Notes: a model not told the origin generated them from the letters alone. DNA of 64,000 nt from Nonomuraea endophytica (GCF_014203235.1 NZ_JACHIN010000026.1:1-64000); one strand, 5' to 3'. Shown: positions 34,385-43,019, counted from the stretch's first letter. Numbers and translations: made by a program.

Positions 34385-34570
34385 GCCTGGGTCCGAATTG
34401 CGGACCATGGGCAGGACGGGCTCGTGGAGGGCGCGCTCGGCGTGCGGTTGGAACACCTCGCGGCCGTCGGCGTCGAACTCCGGCCACCCTACCGTGCCGT
34501 CCTCGGCGGACGTGGCCACCACGATCACGGCACGGCCCGCTGCGTCAGCGCCGGCTCTGAGTTCCGTGGC
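34385..34570 (-). pseudogene. Minus-strand gene stump, unidentified
   Basis: A stretch with near-perfect third-position G/C on the minus strand reads AVIVVATSAEDGTVGWPEFD, then DGREVFQPHAERALHEPVLP. It has no start and no family I can name. It sits between the HAD gene and another stump, in a region where no intact gene exists. Confidence 0.4.
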
Positions 34571-34703
34571 GCAGGACGACCGGTCCGAACAGGCCGGTGC
34601 TGCGCTGGCCGGGGAAGACGAAGTGGGTGGGGCTGGCCTCGTCTCAGCAGTGGCCCCCGCACGACCTCGCCCTCCGAGACGGATCGGCACCACGACGTCG
34701 CGG

Positions 34704-34856
34704 GTGGACTTCGGCTGCGACCCGGGCGAGTGGACGGACGCGTGGTCGGCCACCGGCATCTCGCACCACTGGGCGCTGGGCACCGGTCACCGCCTGGCCG
34801 ACCTGCGGGCGGTCGCCGACCTGCTCGGCGTGGAGGTGACCGACGTCCGCCCCTGA
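34704..34856 (+). pseudogene. C-terminal stump, possible L-fucose/L-arabinose isomerase-like
   Basis: Fifty codons with near-perfect third-position G/C end in TGA at 34854-34856: VDFGCDPGEWTDAWSATGIS, then HHWALGTGHRLADLRAVADL. The HHxALGxGH pattern and LLGVEVTDV ending resemble the C-terminus of FucI-family sugar isomerases. The catalytic N-terminal domains are absent. A sugar isomerase next to DeoR/MFS/HAD would have made functional sense. Confidence 0.45.
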
Positions 34857-34870
34857 CGATCACGGTCTCG

Positions 34871-34898
34871 TGTCGTATTGAGGGTTGCGCCGATCGTC
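34871..34898 (+). promoter_or_regulatory. Possible ECF42-type promoter
   Basis: TGTCGT at 34871-34876 and CGATCGTC at 34891-34898 resemble the TGTCGA / CGTC promoter described for ECF42 sigma factors. It lies about 75 bp before the VOC gene that starts the sigma operon, consistent with autoregulation. Confidence 0.45.
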
Positions 34899-34971
34899 GT
34901 GCTGGTGAAGGTCCAGGTCCGGTAGCCGCCGTATCTGGGCATGACCATCCAGAACGACAGGAAACACGATC

Positions 34972-35370
34972 ATGAATCCGACACTCAACATCATCGACAT
35001 CGTGGTGTCCGATCTGCGGGCCTCGATCGCCTTCTACGCCCGGCTCGGGCTTGAGTTCAAGATCGACGAGTACTCGGCGGAGCACGCCGGCTGCGACCTG
35101 CCGAACGGGCTGCACGTGATGCTCGACACCGAGGGGTTTCGCACCCCGTTCCTGCCCGGCTGGAGCAAGCCGGAAGGCGGGCCGCGTACCCTGCTGTGCT
35201 TCCAGTTCGAGAGTCCGGCGGAGGTGGATGCCAAATACGCCGAGCTCGTCGAGGCCGGGCATCGCGGGATCGCCGAGCCGTTCGACGCCTTCTGGGGCAT
35301 GCGCTACGCCACGGTCGCCGACCCTGACGGGTGCGGCATTGACCTGTACGCCACGTTGCCGGCCGGCTGA
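34972..35370 (+). CDS. VOC-family (glyoxalase-like) protein
   Basis: A 132-residue vicinal-oxygen-chelate protein with two beta-alpha-beta-beta-beta modules (NIIDIVVSDLRASIAFYARL and ATVADPDGCGIDLYATLP). It has an AGGAA site before ATG 34972. It is the first gene of a VOC / YCII / sigma operon, a typical ECF42 neighbourhood. Metal ligands are incomplete compared with glyoxalase I, so binding or resistance roles are equally possible. Confidence 0.88.
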   Translation: MNPTLNIIDIVVSDLRASIAFYARLGLEFKIDEYSAEHAGCDLPNGLHVMLDTEGFRTPFLPGWSKPEGGPRTLLCFQFESPAEVDAKYAELVEAGHRGIAEPFDAFWGMRYATVADPDGCGIDLYATLPAG

Positions 35371-35400
35371 GCAGCATCGACGAACGGGAGGAGACAGAGA

Positions 35401-35739
35401 ATGAAGTACGTGCTGATGTTCATCGAGACCGAGCAGTTCGCCCGGCAGCTGGAGGAGATGGGAGAGCTGGAGCAGCGCCAGGCCTATGAGGCGGTGGGCC
35501 GGTGGTTCGCCGACCACGCCGAAGTGATCACGCACCACGTGCATCTGGCGCCGGTTCACACCGCCACCACCATGCGCCTCGACGGTGCCGAGCCGATCGT
35601 CACCGACGGGCCGTACATGGAGGGCAAAGAGGTGGTGAGCGGGTTCGCCGAGGTCGAGGTCGCCGATCTGGACGAGGTGCTGAAGCTGGCCCGCTCGTGG
35701 CCGGCGTGCCCGATCGTGGAGATTCGCCCCGTCTCATGA
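35401..35739 (+). CDS. YCII/DGPF-domain protein
   Basis: A 112-residue YCII-related protein. The signature is TDGPYMEGKEVVSGFAEVEV (DGPF-like), and the N-terminus is MKYVLMFIETE. DGPF proteins are the hallmark partners of ECF42 sigma factors. The stop overlaps the sigma-factor ATG (ATGA at 35736-35739), giving coupled translation. The biochemical role is unknown. Confidence 0.9.
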   Translation: MKYVLMFIETEQFARQLEEMGELEQRQAYEAVGRWFADHAEVITHHVHLAPVHTATTMRLDGAEPIVTDGPYMEGKEVVSGFAEVEVADLDEVLKLARSWPACPIVEIRPVS

Positions 35740-36980
35740 CCAGTCCTGCCGACCCGCCCGCTGCGCGTACCGGGGAATCCCCGGACGGCGACAGCGGGCG
35801 CGTGCTCGCGCGGGTGCTGCGTGAGCACGCGGGACGGCTGGCGGCGAGCCTGATCTCGCTGCTGGGCGACTTCTCGGCCGCCGAGGACCTGGTGCAGGAC
35901 GCGGTGGAGACGGCGCTGCGCCGCTGGCCGGTCGAGGGGGTTCCCGACCGGCCGCAGGCCTGGCTGTACACGGTCGCGCGGCGGCGGGGCCTCGATGTGC
36001 TGCGGCGCGAGTCGAACTACCGGGCCAAGCTCGCTCAACTGCGCTGGCCGGAGCCGCAGGAGACCGACGACCGGCTCCGGCTGATCTTCACCTGCTGCCA
36101 TCCGGCCCTGGCCCCGGAAGCCCGGATCGCCCTCACCCTGCGGGTGGTGTGCGGGCTGTCGGTGGCGCAGATCGCCGCCGCGTTCGTCGTGCCGGAGGCG
36201 ACGGTGGCCCAGCGCATCACCCGGGCGAAGAAGAAGATCAGCCAGGCCGGCATCCCCTACCGTGTGCCCTCGGCCGGGGAACTGCCGCAGCGGCTGGCCT
36301 CGGTGCTGTCGGTCGTCTATCTGCTGTTCAACGAGGGCTACCTGTCCAGCACCGGCGAGCGAGCACAGGCGCGCGACCTGGTCGACGACGCCGAATGGCT
36401 GGCCGCCCTGCTGGTCAACCTGGTGCCCGGCGAGCCGGAGGTGACCGGGCTGCTGGCACTGATCCGGCTGCACCGGGCCCGCGGGCCGGCCCGTTTCGAC
36501 GACCGCGGCCGGCTGGTGCTACTGGCCGACCAGGACCGCTCCCGCTGGGACCACCAGGCGATCGAACAGGCCGGCGCGCTGCTGACCCGGGCGGCGCGGG
36601 CCCATCGGCGGCCTGGGCCGTACCAACTGCAGGCGGCGATCGCGGCCTGCCACGCGGAGGCGCCGACCTTCGCCGCCACCGACTGGGCGCAGATCCTGGT
36701 GCTCTACGACATGCTCGCGCACTTCGCACCCTCGCCGGTCACCCGGCTGCACCGGGCTGTCGCCGTACGCCACGTGCACGATCCCGCGGTGGCGCTGGCC
36801 GAGGTCGACGCGCTGGAACACGACCTGGCCACCTACGCGCTCTGGCACGCCACCCGCGCCGAGCTGCTGCGCGAGCTGGGCCAGGTCGAACAGGCGCGGG
36901 CCTGTGACGAACGGGCACTGGAGCTGACCACCAACCCGGCCCAGCAGGCGTTGCTGGCAGAGCGCCTCACCTGGACCTGA
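35736..36980 (+). CDS. ECF42-type RNA polymerase sigma factor with C-terminal extension
   Basis: A 414-residue sigma factor. Region 2 (about 30-95) includes LLGDFSAAEDLVQDAVETAL and AWLYTVARRRGLDVLRRES. Region 4 (about 120-175) includes GLSVAQIAAAFVVPEATVAQ and RITRAKKKI. A helical, TPR-like extension of more than 200 residues follows (YLLFNEGYLSSTGE, then ADWAQILVLYDMLAHFAPSP), as in ECF42/DUF6596 proteins. No anti-sigma factor is encoded nearby, as expected, since the extension is thought to replace it. Confidence 0.92.
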   Translation: MTSPADPPAARTGESPDGDSGRVLARVLREHAGRLAASLISLLGDFSAAEDLVQDAVETALRRWPVEGVPDRPQAWLYTVARRRGLDVLRRESNYRAKLAQLRWPEPQETDDRLRLIFTCCHPALAPEARIALTLRVVCGLSVAQIAAAFVVPEATVAQRITRAKKKISQAGIPYRVPSAGELPQRLASVLSVVYLLFNEGYLSSTGERAQARDLVDDAEWLAALLVNLVPGEPEVTGLLALIRLHRARGPARFDDRGRLVLLADQDRSRWDHQAIEQAGALLTRAARAHRRPGPYQLQAAIAACHAEAPTFAATDWAQILVLYDMLAHFAPSPVTRLHRAVAVRHVHDPAVALAEVDALEHDLATYALWHATRAELLRELGQVEQARACDERALELTTNPAQQALLAERLTWT

Positions 36981-37079
36981 CCCCGATCTCGGATGACGGT
37001 GAAGCCGAACTGAATGCCGTCCATGTAACGATGCCTTGAGGTCCGTAAACGACGGCACCGGACTATCTGAAGGGCTGCG

Positions 37080-37418
37080 ATGAGATCCACGGGATTACCC
37101 CTGAAAAGGGCGGCCGCCGTACTCGGCGGGATAACCATGCTGAGCGCGACCGTTGTACTGCTGACGAGCTCGAGCGCAACCGCCGCACTGGCAGTGCCCT
37201 GCGGAGACGGCCCGTACAGCGGCGGTTACTACTACGACTCCTCCTACTCCAACCCCAACGCCTGCGGCAAATGCCAGACGGCGGGTGCCAGGCTTGAGGC
37301 AACGGGCCGCTGGCGCGCGTACTGCAAGAAGCGCTACAACCCCGCCGGCACGCTTACCCGCGTGGAGCTCTATCGCTTCTGCCTGGCCTGCCGGAGCACC
37401 GAGGCACCCCTCATCTGA
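37080..37418 (+). CDS. Small cysteine-rich secreted protein
   Basis: A 112-residue exported protein with a Sec signal peptide to about residue 36 (LTSSSATAAL). The mature part has six cysteines (VPCGDG, ACGKCQ, YCKKR, RFCLAC) and a Tyr-rich stretch GGYYYDSSYSN. An AAGGG site precedes the ATG. I recognise no family; the even cysteine count suggests a disulphide-stabilised extracellular peptide. Confidence 0.75.
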   Translation: MRSTGLPLKRAAAVLGGITMLSATVVLLTSSSATAALAVPCGDGPYSGGYYYDSSYSNPNACGKCQTAGARLEATGRWRAYCKKRYNPAGTLTRVELYRFCLACRSTEAPLI

Positions 37419-37431
37419 GGGCAAGGCCGCG

Positions 37432-38382
37432 TCAGCGGAGGCTCAGCACGATCTTGCCGCGGGTCCGGCCCTGCTCACCCAGCCGATGCGCCTCGGCGGC
37501 CCGCTCCAGCGGCAGCACCGCCTCGACCTCGACGGCGACCTCGCCCCGGTCGATGAGCTCGGCGATGCGGGCCAGCGCCGTTCCATCAGGCTCGACGAGG
37601 AACGGTGTGGCGCGCACGCCGACGGCTCGTGCGCTGTCGAGCAGGTCGGGCGACACGCCGGAAGGGACCGCGATGAGCAGCCCGCCGGGGCGCAACACCT
37701 TCAACGAGCGGTGGCTGGTGGACGCGTGCTCGTCGCCCACCAGATCGAGCACGACGTCGACGTCACGGGTCACGTCCTCGAAGGCGGTGGTGGTGTAGTC
37801 GATGGTCTGCTCGGCGCCGAGTTCGCGCAGCCACGCGTGCTTGCCGGCGCTCGCCGTCGTGATGACCTGCGCGCCCAGATGGCGGGCGAACTGGATCGCC
37901 AGATGGCCGACACCGCCGGCGCCGGCGTGGATCAGCACCCGCTGCCCGGCGCCCACCTGCGCGGTGTCGACGAGCGCCTGCCAAGCGGTCAGAGCCGCCA
38001 GAGGTACGGCTGCCGCCTGCTCGTGGCCCAGTGTGGAAGGCTTGCGCGCGAACTGGCGGGCCGGGGCGGTGACGTAGTCGGCGTAAGCACCGGCGGGCCT
38101 GGGGAACCACGGCATGCCGGACACCTCATCGCCCGGCTTCCACACGGTGACGCCGAACCCCGTCTCCTCCACCACCCCGGAGACGTCCCAGCCCAGCACG
38201 AACGGCGGCTCGCCCAGCACCCCCGCCATGCCGCCCCCGGCCCGTGTCTTCCAGTCCACCGGGTTGACGCCGGCCGCGTACACCCGAACCAGCACCTCGG
38301 TGGGCAGCGGCTCGGGCCTGGGTGCCCCGCGCGTCTCCAGAACCTCCGGGCCACCGAACCGCGCCTGAATGATCGCCCGCAT
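37432..38382 (-). CDS. NADPH:quinone reductase-like MDR oxidoreductase (Qor2-like)
   Basis: A 316-residue medium-chain dehydrogenase/reductase without zinc ligands. The N-terminal groES domain includes AAGVNPVDWKTRAGGGMAG, and the NADP-binding Rossmann motif is HAGAGGVGHLAIQ. The start is ATG 38382 with a GAGGAG site. It faces an HxlR-type regulator that resembles the redox sensor QorR, which controls qor2 in corynebacteria, supporting a role in quinone or electrophile stress. Confidence 0.9.
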   Translation of the reverse strand: MRAIIQARFGGPEVLETRGAPRPEPLPTEVLVRVYAAGVNPVDWKTRAGGGMAGVLGEPPFVLGWDVSGVVEETGFGVTVWKPGDEVSGMPWFPRPAGAYADYVTAPARQFARKPSTLGHEQAAAVPLAALTAWQALVDTAQVGAGQRVLIHAGAGGVGHLAIQFARHLGAQVITTASAGKHAWLRELGAEQTIDYTTTAFEDVTRDVDVVLDLVGDEHASTSHRSLKVLRPGGLLIAVPSGVSPDLLDSARAVGVRATPFLVEPDGTALARIAELIDRGEVAVEVEAVLPLERAAEAHRLGEQGRTRGKIVLSLR

Positions 38383-38438
38383 CGCGAACTCCTCGCTTCT
38401 CTGCTCTCGACCTGACGACGGCAAGCTATCCTCCGGAT

Positions 38439-38467
38439 GGTAGTGACCTGCAAGGCTTACTACTACC
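38439..38467. promoter_or_regulatory. Operator GGTAGT-N17-ACTACC
   Basis: An inverted repeat with 6-bp arms (38439-38444, 38462-38467) lies in the divergent spacer between the quinone-reductase-like gene and the HxlR gene, just upstream of the AAGGAGG site. It is probably the HxlR operator. Confidence 0.65.
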
Positions 38468-38491
38468 CGATGGGAAGTAAGGAGGTCAGCT

Positions 38492-38863
38492 GTGGTGATG
38501 CGGTGCGAGAGCGGCAAGCACGACCACCATGACGTCTACGCCGCGCTCTGTCCATGCCGTGATGTGCTGGACCTGCTGGCCAACAAATGGTCGGCGCTGG
38601 CCATCGGCGCCCTGGAGAACGGGCCGCAGCGCTTCGGTGAGCTGCAACGCCACCTGCAGGGGGTCAGCCCCAAGGTGCTGACCCAGACATTGCGCCGCCT
38701 CGAACAGGCCGGTTTCCTCGACCGGACGATCTACCCCGCCGTCCCCTTGCACGTGGAGTACGCGCTCACCCCCCTGGGCCACAGCGTGACCATCCCGCTG
38801 GGACTGCTGCGCGAATGGGTCGAACAGCACCTCGACGACATCAAGGTCCCCTCCCCCGACTGA
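38492..38863 (+). CDS. HxlR/DUF24-family redox-type regulator (QorR-like)
   Basis: A 123-residue winged-helix regulator with alternative starts GTG 38492, GTG 38495 or ATG 38498 behind AAGGAGGT. Cys20 and Cys22 in ALCPCRDVLDLL sit just before the DNA-binding domain, the place of the redox-sensing Cys in QorR/HypR. The helix-turn-helix includes QRFGELQRHLQGVSPKVLTQ. It likely derepresses the divergent quinone reductase under electrophile or disulphide stress. Confidence 0.9.
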   Translation: MVMRCESGKHDHHDVYAALCPCRDVLDLLANKWSALAIGALENGPQRFGELQRHLQGVSPKVLTQTLRRLEQAGFLDRTIYPAVPLHVEYALTPLGHSVTIPLGLLREWVEQHLDDIKVPSPD

Positions 38864-38874
38864 CGTACATCTGG

Positions 38875-40497
38875 TCAGGCGGGCGGTTCCACGCCCAGGG
38901 CGTGCCGGAAGACGCCGCGCGGGTCCCAGCGGGCCTTGGCCCGCTGCAGGCGGGGGTAGTTGTCCTTGTAGTAGAGCGTGCGCCCCGGCACGCCGGAGGT
39001 GTTCCATCTCGGGTCGACGAGGTCGACGTCGGGGTAGTTGATGTACGAGCCGTCGCTCACCTCACCGGGCACCGGGACGCCTCCGGTGTCGGCGTACACG
39101 TCGCGGTAGAAGGCGCGGAGCCAGGACAGGCGGGCCGCGTCTTCGGCCGCATCGGTCCAGGTCGAGTAGTAGACGGCCTTCATGACCACGTCACGCTGGG
39201 CGACCGCCGTGGCCTGCGGCGCCACCGCGCGTACCTGGCCGCCGTAGCCGATGAGCAGCATGCCGGAGCTCGCGCTCCCGGTGGCGTCGGTCAGGTTGCG
39301 GTGTACGGCGGCGAGCTGCTCGTCGGTCAGCGACCGGCGCAGGTACGCGGCCTTGTTCTTGTACCGGCGGGCGGTCGCGTCGCCGGCCTCACCCGTGCCC
39401 GGCCAGGTCATCTTGTGCAGCCACGGCATCGTACGCCGGGTGTCGGCCACCGGTTCGACGCCGGTCCCGGCGGTCACCGCGGACACGAACTCGCTCACCA
39501 GCCCGTCCGCGTCCGGCAGACCCGCGTCAGTCTGTACGGCCAGCGAGAAGTACCCGGCGGCGCGGTGCGACAGCAGGAAGATCGCGTACAGGCCGGCCGA
39601 ACGTGAGCCGGGTGCGCTGTTGTCCTCGTGCCAGGCGCCGAAGTTGCGCACCAGCCTGGTGAACGCCCGCTCGGTCATGCCCTCCCAGGACCAGGCGAGC
39701 ACACACTCGAGCATCTCCGCAGGCGAGGGCGGCAACAACTTGGCCGGATCGGTGCCGGTGGCGTCCGGCGAGCGCAGCCAGTACTTGGTGACCACCCCGA
39801 AGTTGCCGCCCCCACCGCCGGTGTGCGCCCACCACAGGTCGCGGTGCGGGTCGTCGTGCTCGCGGGTGGCGACCACCGCGCGGGTGGTGCCGTCCCGGTC
39901 GACCACCACGACCTCCACGCCGTACAGGTGATCCACCACCGAGCCATACCGCCGTGACAGCGCCCCGTACCCGCCGCCCGCGATGTGCCCGCCGGCGCCC
40001 ACCGCAGGGCAGCCGCCTCCGGGGATGGTCACGCCCCACCCCTTGAACAGCGTCCGGTACACCTGCCCGAGCGTGGCTCCCGGCTGCACCGCGAACGCCC
40101 TCCGGCCGGCGTCGTAGCCGACCGCGTCCATGCCGGACAGGTCGAGCAGCGTACGCACGGCCGGGTCGGCGGTGAAGTTCTCGAAGCAGTGGCCACCGCT
40201 GCGCACCGCGACCCGCCGCCCCGCGCGTGCCGCCTCGGTCACCGCCCGCACGACCTGATCGGTCGAGCCGAGCACACGGATCTCCTCCGGCCGGCCCGCG
40301 AAGCGGAAGTTGTTACCGCGCAGCAGGCTGTCATATCGAGGGTCGCCCGGACGGATCCGCACCGGCCCGAGCGCCTCCGGCTCAGCGGCCACCGAGGCCG
40401 CCCCGACCACCCCCGCCGCCACCGCGCCACTGGCCACGACCCCAACGCCGGCGAGCAACCCCCGACGACTCACGTGGTTGCCTTCTGATCGGCCCAT
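38875..40497 (-). CDS. Exported berberine-bridge flavoprotein with bicovalent FAD motif
   Basis: A 540-residue VAO-fold oxidase. The N-terminus SRRGLLAGVGVVASGAVAAG is a twin-arginine signal, so it is folded with cofactor before export. His103 (RSGGHC) and Cys163 (PGGGCPAVGAGG) are positioned for bicovalent 8-alpha-histidyl/6-S-cysteinyl FAD, as in glucooligosaccharide oxidase-type enzymes. The C-terminal BBE motif is YINYPDVDL, followed by YYKDNYPRLQRAKARWDPRG. It is probably an extracellular carbohydrate or alcohol oxidase. The stop nearly abuts the convergent HxlR gene. Confidence 0.92.
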   Translation of the reverse strand: MGRSEGNHVSRRGLLAGVGVVASGAVAAGVVGAASVAAEPEALGPVRIRPGDPRYDSLLRGNNFRFAGRPEEIRVLGSTDQVVRAVTEAARAGRRVAVRSGGHCFENFTADPAVRTLLDLSGMDAVGYDAGRRAFAVQPGATLGQVYRTLFKGWGVTIPGGGCPAVGAGGHIAGGGYGALSRRYGSVVDHLYGVEVVVVDRDGTTRAVVATREHDDPHRDLWWAHTGGGGGNFGVVTKYWLRSPDATGTDPAKLLPPSPAEMLECVLAWSWEGMTERAFTRLVRNFGAWHEDNSAPGSRSAGLYAIFLLSHRAAGYFSLAVQTDAGLPDADGLVSEFVSAVTAGTGVEPVADTRRTMPWLHKMTWPGTGEAGDATARRYKNKAAYLRRSLTDEQLAAVHRNLTDATGSASSGMLLIGYGGQVRAVAPQATAVAQRDVVMKAVYYSTWTDAAEDAARLSWLRAFYRDVYADTGGVPVPGEVSDGSYINYPDVDLVDPRWNTSGVPGRTLYYKDNYPRLQRAKARWDPRGVFRHALGVEPPA

Positions 40498-40706
40498 TCC
40501 CGTCCTTCCGCCGCCGGCGCCCTGGTGACCGGGTCCCTCCACCGTCCCAACACGGCACCCATCGACGCATCGACCGATCTCCTGAAACAGCGGCTCCACC
40601 GGACAGCTCCCCCGAACCCACCGATCAGCTGACCCACTCATCCAGGAGCAGGGCGAACTCCGCCGCGGAGCCGTCTGCCGGATCGCCCTGGTTTAGGCTG
40701 CCTGAC

Positions 40707-41177
40707 GTGAACCAGACCCCGTATCAGCCGACGCCCCCGCCGGGTAATGGTCCGCTCCTGAAGCGGCCGGGGATGCTCGCTGTGATCATCGTTGCGGCTT
40801 GCCTCGGCGTGGGCCTCGTGGGCGTCGGCGGATTCCTGATCGTCCGCGCCCTGACCAAACCCGCAAACAACGGCGTGACCGCGGTCATCATGCAGCCGAC
40901 CGCCCCGCAATCGACAAAGGACGCGATCCAGCAGCGCCTGCTGGCGATGCCGCAGGCTGAAACGGTCTACTACGCTTCATCCAACGAGTTGCCCGAATGG
41001 TTTCCCGGGAAACGCCCGTGGGGCGTCGTCACTCATCCGGATGCCTATCTGGTGAAGTTCAAGCCGGGCGCCGACCCCGACACCGTGCAGGAGACCCTAC
41101 GCACCTGGCCAGGCGTGGACATGGTCACCTACGTGACCAACACTGACCAGACCATCGGCACGGGCGGGACCGGCTGA
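40707..41177 (+). CDS. Small membrane protein with FtsX-like extracellular domain
   Basis: A 156-residue protein from GTG 40707 with one membrane segment at about 24-48 (MLAVIIVAACLGVGLVGVGG). The outside part (TAPQSTKDAIQQRLLAMPQA, then DAYLVKFKPGADPDTVQETL) matches the FtsX extracellular domain. The rest of FtsX, including the permease helices and FtsE, is absent. Such stand-alone FtsX-ECD proteins occur in actinobacteria; their partner is unknown. Confidence 0.75.
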   Translation: MNQTPYQPTPPPGNGPLLKRPGMLAVIIVAACLGVGLVGVGGFLIVRALTKPANNGVTAVIMQPTAPQSTKDAIQQRLLAMPQAETVYYASSNELPEWFPGKRPWGVVTHPDAYLVKFKPGADPDTVQETLRTWPGVDMVTYVTNTDQTIGTGGTG

Positions 41178-41242
41178 AGCACCGGCCGCTGTCCGGCGCA
41201 CCTCAGGAAGGACGGCCACCGCCCTGGCTGATGTGCGGGCGG

Positions 41243-41752
41243 TCAGGTCAGCGCGGCGGCTCCGAAGGAGACGCTGAATCGTTTGCACCAGATGGTGACG
41301 CTGGTGAAGACGTCGAGATCGGTGTCCGCGGGAATGGCGTAGTTGGCGTTTCCCTTGTTGCCCTTGAGGTTGCCGAGTTCGACGGAGCGCCCCTTCCCGA
41401 CGCTGAACCAGTCGTCGGTCACCGGCCGGTCGGTGAGCCACACGCGCAGGTCGGGTCCGTCGGAGGTGTCGAGCTTCTCGATCCGCAGAACCCGGCTGCC
41501 ATCGGCAAGGCGCAGGATCTTCGCCGTGCCCTTGGTCCGGTGCTCGTGGCTGCGGAACTCACCACTGGCCACTTCCATGACGCCCGGAGCCGTCCGGGTG
41601 GCGGAAGGCGTCACGGAGACAGCCGGCAGCGCCTCATCGACCGTGACGGTGGTGAACAACCGCCAGGGCTGGAAGAGATACAGGCCCACCGACGCGACCA
41701 CCAAGGCCAGACCGGCGGCCAGCCAGATCACCGGCCTCCTGAAGATACTCAC
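41243..41752 (-). CDS. Membrane-anchored DM13-domain protein
   Basis: A 169-residue protein from GTG 41752 with an N-terminal membrane anchor at about 7-28 (PVIWLAAGLALVVASVGLYL). An extracytoplasmic DM13 domain follows (EFRSHEHRTKGTAKILRLAD, RVWLTDRPVTDDW, YAIPADTDLDVFTSVTIWCK). DM13 is proposed to take part in extracellular redox reactions, and the single conserved Cys in TIWCKRF fits. It follows the TetR gene by 35 bp on the same strand. Confidence 0.85.
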   Translation of the reverse strand: MSIFRRPVIWLAAGLALVVASVGLYLFQPWRLFTTVTVDEALPAVSVTPSATRTAPGVMEVASGEFRSHEHRTKGTAKILRLADGSRVLRIEKLDTSDGPDLRVWLTDRPVTDDWFSVGKGRSVELGNLKGNKGNANYAIPADTDLDVFTSVTIWCKRFSVSFGAAALT

Positions 41753-41787
41753 GCTCCCAGGTAACCGCACCGACCCCGGCCAGGGTC

Positions 41788-42426
41788 TTACGGAGCGCTT
41801 ACGCCTGCCACCGTGGAGTCGCAGGGAAGCGGTTCGCGGTGGTCGGCGCGCAGGCCGTCGAGGGAGATGTGCAGCAGCCTGTTCCACATCCGGGGGCGGC
41901 ACTCGTCGGTGATCTGAACGGCGTGGCCCAGCGAGACCAGGAGAAGGAGCAGGTCATCGGTGGTCACACCGGGACGTAGCAGGCCCGTGGCGCAGGCGCG
42001 GGCACACAGTTGCTCGATGACGAGGCGCAGCTGATGGATGCCTTCGAGGTCGGGCTCCGCCAAGGTCAGCGCCAGGTTCTCCATGATCGCGCGGTGGCGG
42101 GCGTAGCCGGTCAGGGCCTGCTGGTAGAAGGTGGTCAACGCCGCCCAGGGGTCCTCGGCATCGATCGCCGCCTGGCGTGCCGATTCCGCCCACGTCATGA
42201 AGTCCCTGCGCAGGACCGTGTGGACCAGATCTTCCTTCTTCGGGAAATGCCGGTAGAGGGTGCCCATACCCACCCCGCTGCGGCGGGCGATCTCGCGTAC
42301 GTCCACCGCTGCGCCCTGTTCGGCCAGCACTTCGGCGGCGGCCTCGACGATCGCTTCCCGGTTACGGATCGCGTCCACGCGCGGCGTGCGGCGCCGGGTG
42401 GTGGTTCGCGGTTCAGCCACTGCCAT
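41788..42426 (-). CDS. TetR-family regulator
   Basis: A 212-residue regulator with helix-turn-helix VREIARRSGVGMGTLYRHFP followed by KKEDL. ATG 42426 is chosen; 42438 is an alternative. Divergent from the deazaflavin-dependent reductase, with two strong palindromes between. It probably represses that reductase and its own operon including DM13. Confidence 0.92.
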   Translation of the reverse strand: MAVAEPRTTTRRRTPRVDAIRNREAIVEAAAEVLAEQGAAVDVREIARRSGVGMGTLYRHFPKKEDLVHTVLRRDFMTWAESARQAAIDAEDPWAALTTFYQQALTGYARHRAIMENLALTLAEPDLEGIHQLRLVIEQLCARACATGLLRPGVTTDDLLLLLVSLGHAVQITDECRPRMWNRLLHISLDGLRADHREPLPCDSTVAGVSAP

Positions 42427-42446
42427 GCGACCGAGCATACCTTCCC

Positions 42447-42496
42447 ATGCGGAGCACTTGCTCCGCATAAGTGCTACTTTGAGGAGCAAGTGCTCC
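42447..42496. promoter_or_regulatory. Two GGAGCA-NN-TGCTCC operators
   Basis: The first site (42447-42468) is a perfect palindrome with 10-bp arms ATGCGGAGCA / TGCTCCGCAT. The second (42483-42496) is GGAGCA-AG-TGCTCC. Centres are 32 bp apart, three helical turns, so dimers would bind the same face. They are inferred to be TetR operators. Confidence 0.85.
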
Positions 42497-42515
42497 GGAT
42501 AACGAAGGGAATGCC

Positions 42516-43019
42516 ATGTCCGAGGCTCCTGCCACCGAAAGTTGGAACGATCGCATCGTCGCCGAGTTCCGGGCGAACGCCGGGTACGTGTCGTGGAGCA
42601 GCGAAGAGGATTTCGCCGCAGGCCGGCCCGTCCCGCCCCGGATTCCCGGGTTCGACGAGCAAGGCATGCCGCTCATCTTGGTGCACCACATCGGGGCCAA
42701 GACCGGGCGCGAGCGGATCAGCCCGTTGTTCTACCAGCCGGTCGGCGATGGCTGGGCCATCTTTGGAACCTACGGCGGCAGTCCGCGTCATCCGGTCTGG
42801 TACCACAACCTCATGGCGAATCCGCAGACCACGGTCGAGGTGGGCACGGAGACAGTGCCGGTCATGGCTCGGCTCGCACAGGGCGAGGAGCGCGAGCGGC
42901 TCTGGGCGAAGGAGGTGGCGCTCGTCCCGAAGTTCGCCGAGTTCGAGGCGGTTTCCGGCAGGCAGATCCCGGTTGTCGTGCTGGAGCGTGTCCACGGACA
43001 CGCCTCATCCGAGAAATGA
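42516..43019 (+). CDS. Deazaflavin (F420)-dependent nitroreductase-family protein
   Basis: A 167-residue DDN-like protein of the split-barrel fold. Typical segments are HHIGAKTGRERISPLFYQPV, HPVWYHNLMANPQTTVEVGT and ARLAQGEERERLW. Members use F420H2 (common in actinobacteria) to reduce nitro compounds, quinones or other electrophiles. It faces a TetR with strong operators, suggesting substrate-induced expression. Confidence 0.92.
   Translation: MSEAPATESWNDRIVAEFRANAGYVSWSSEEDFAAGRPVPPRIPGFDEQGMPLILVHHIGAKTGRERISPLFYQPVGDGWAIFGTYGGSPRHPVWYHNLMANPQTTVEVGTETVPVMARLAQGEERERLWAKEVALVPKFAEFEAVSGRQIPVVVLERVHGHASSEK

Noticed and set aside
32520..34487. 655-codon minus-strand open frame opposite the MFS and HAD genes
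   Set aside because: Gly/Ala/Gln/Arg-rich translation without domains, spanning three real features. Antisense shadow.
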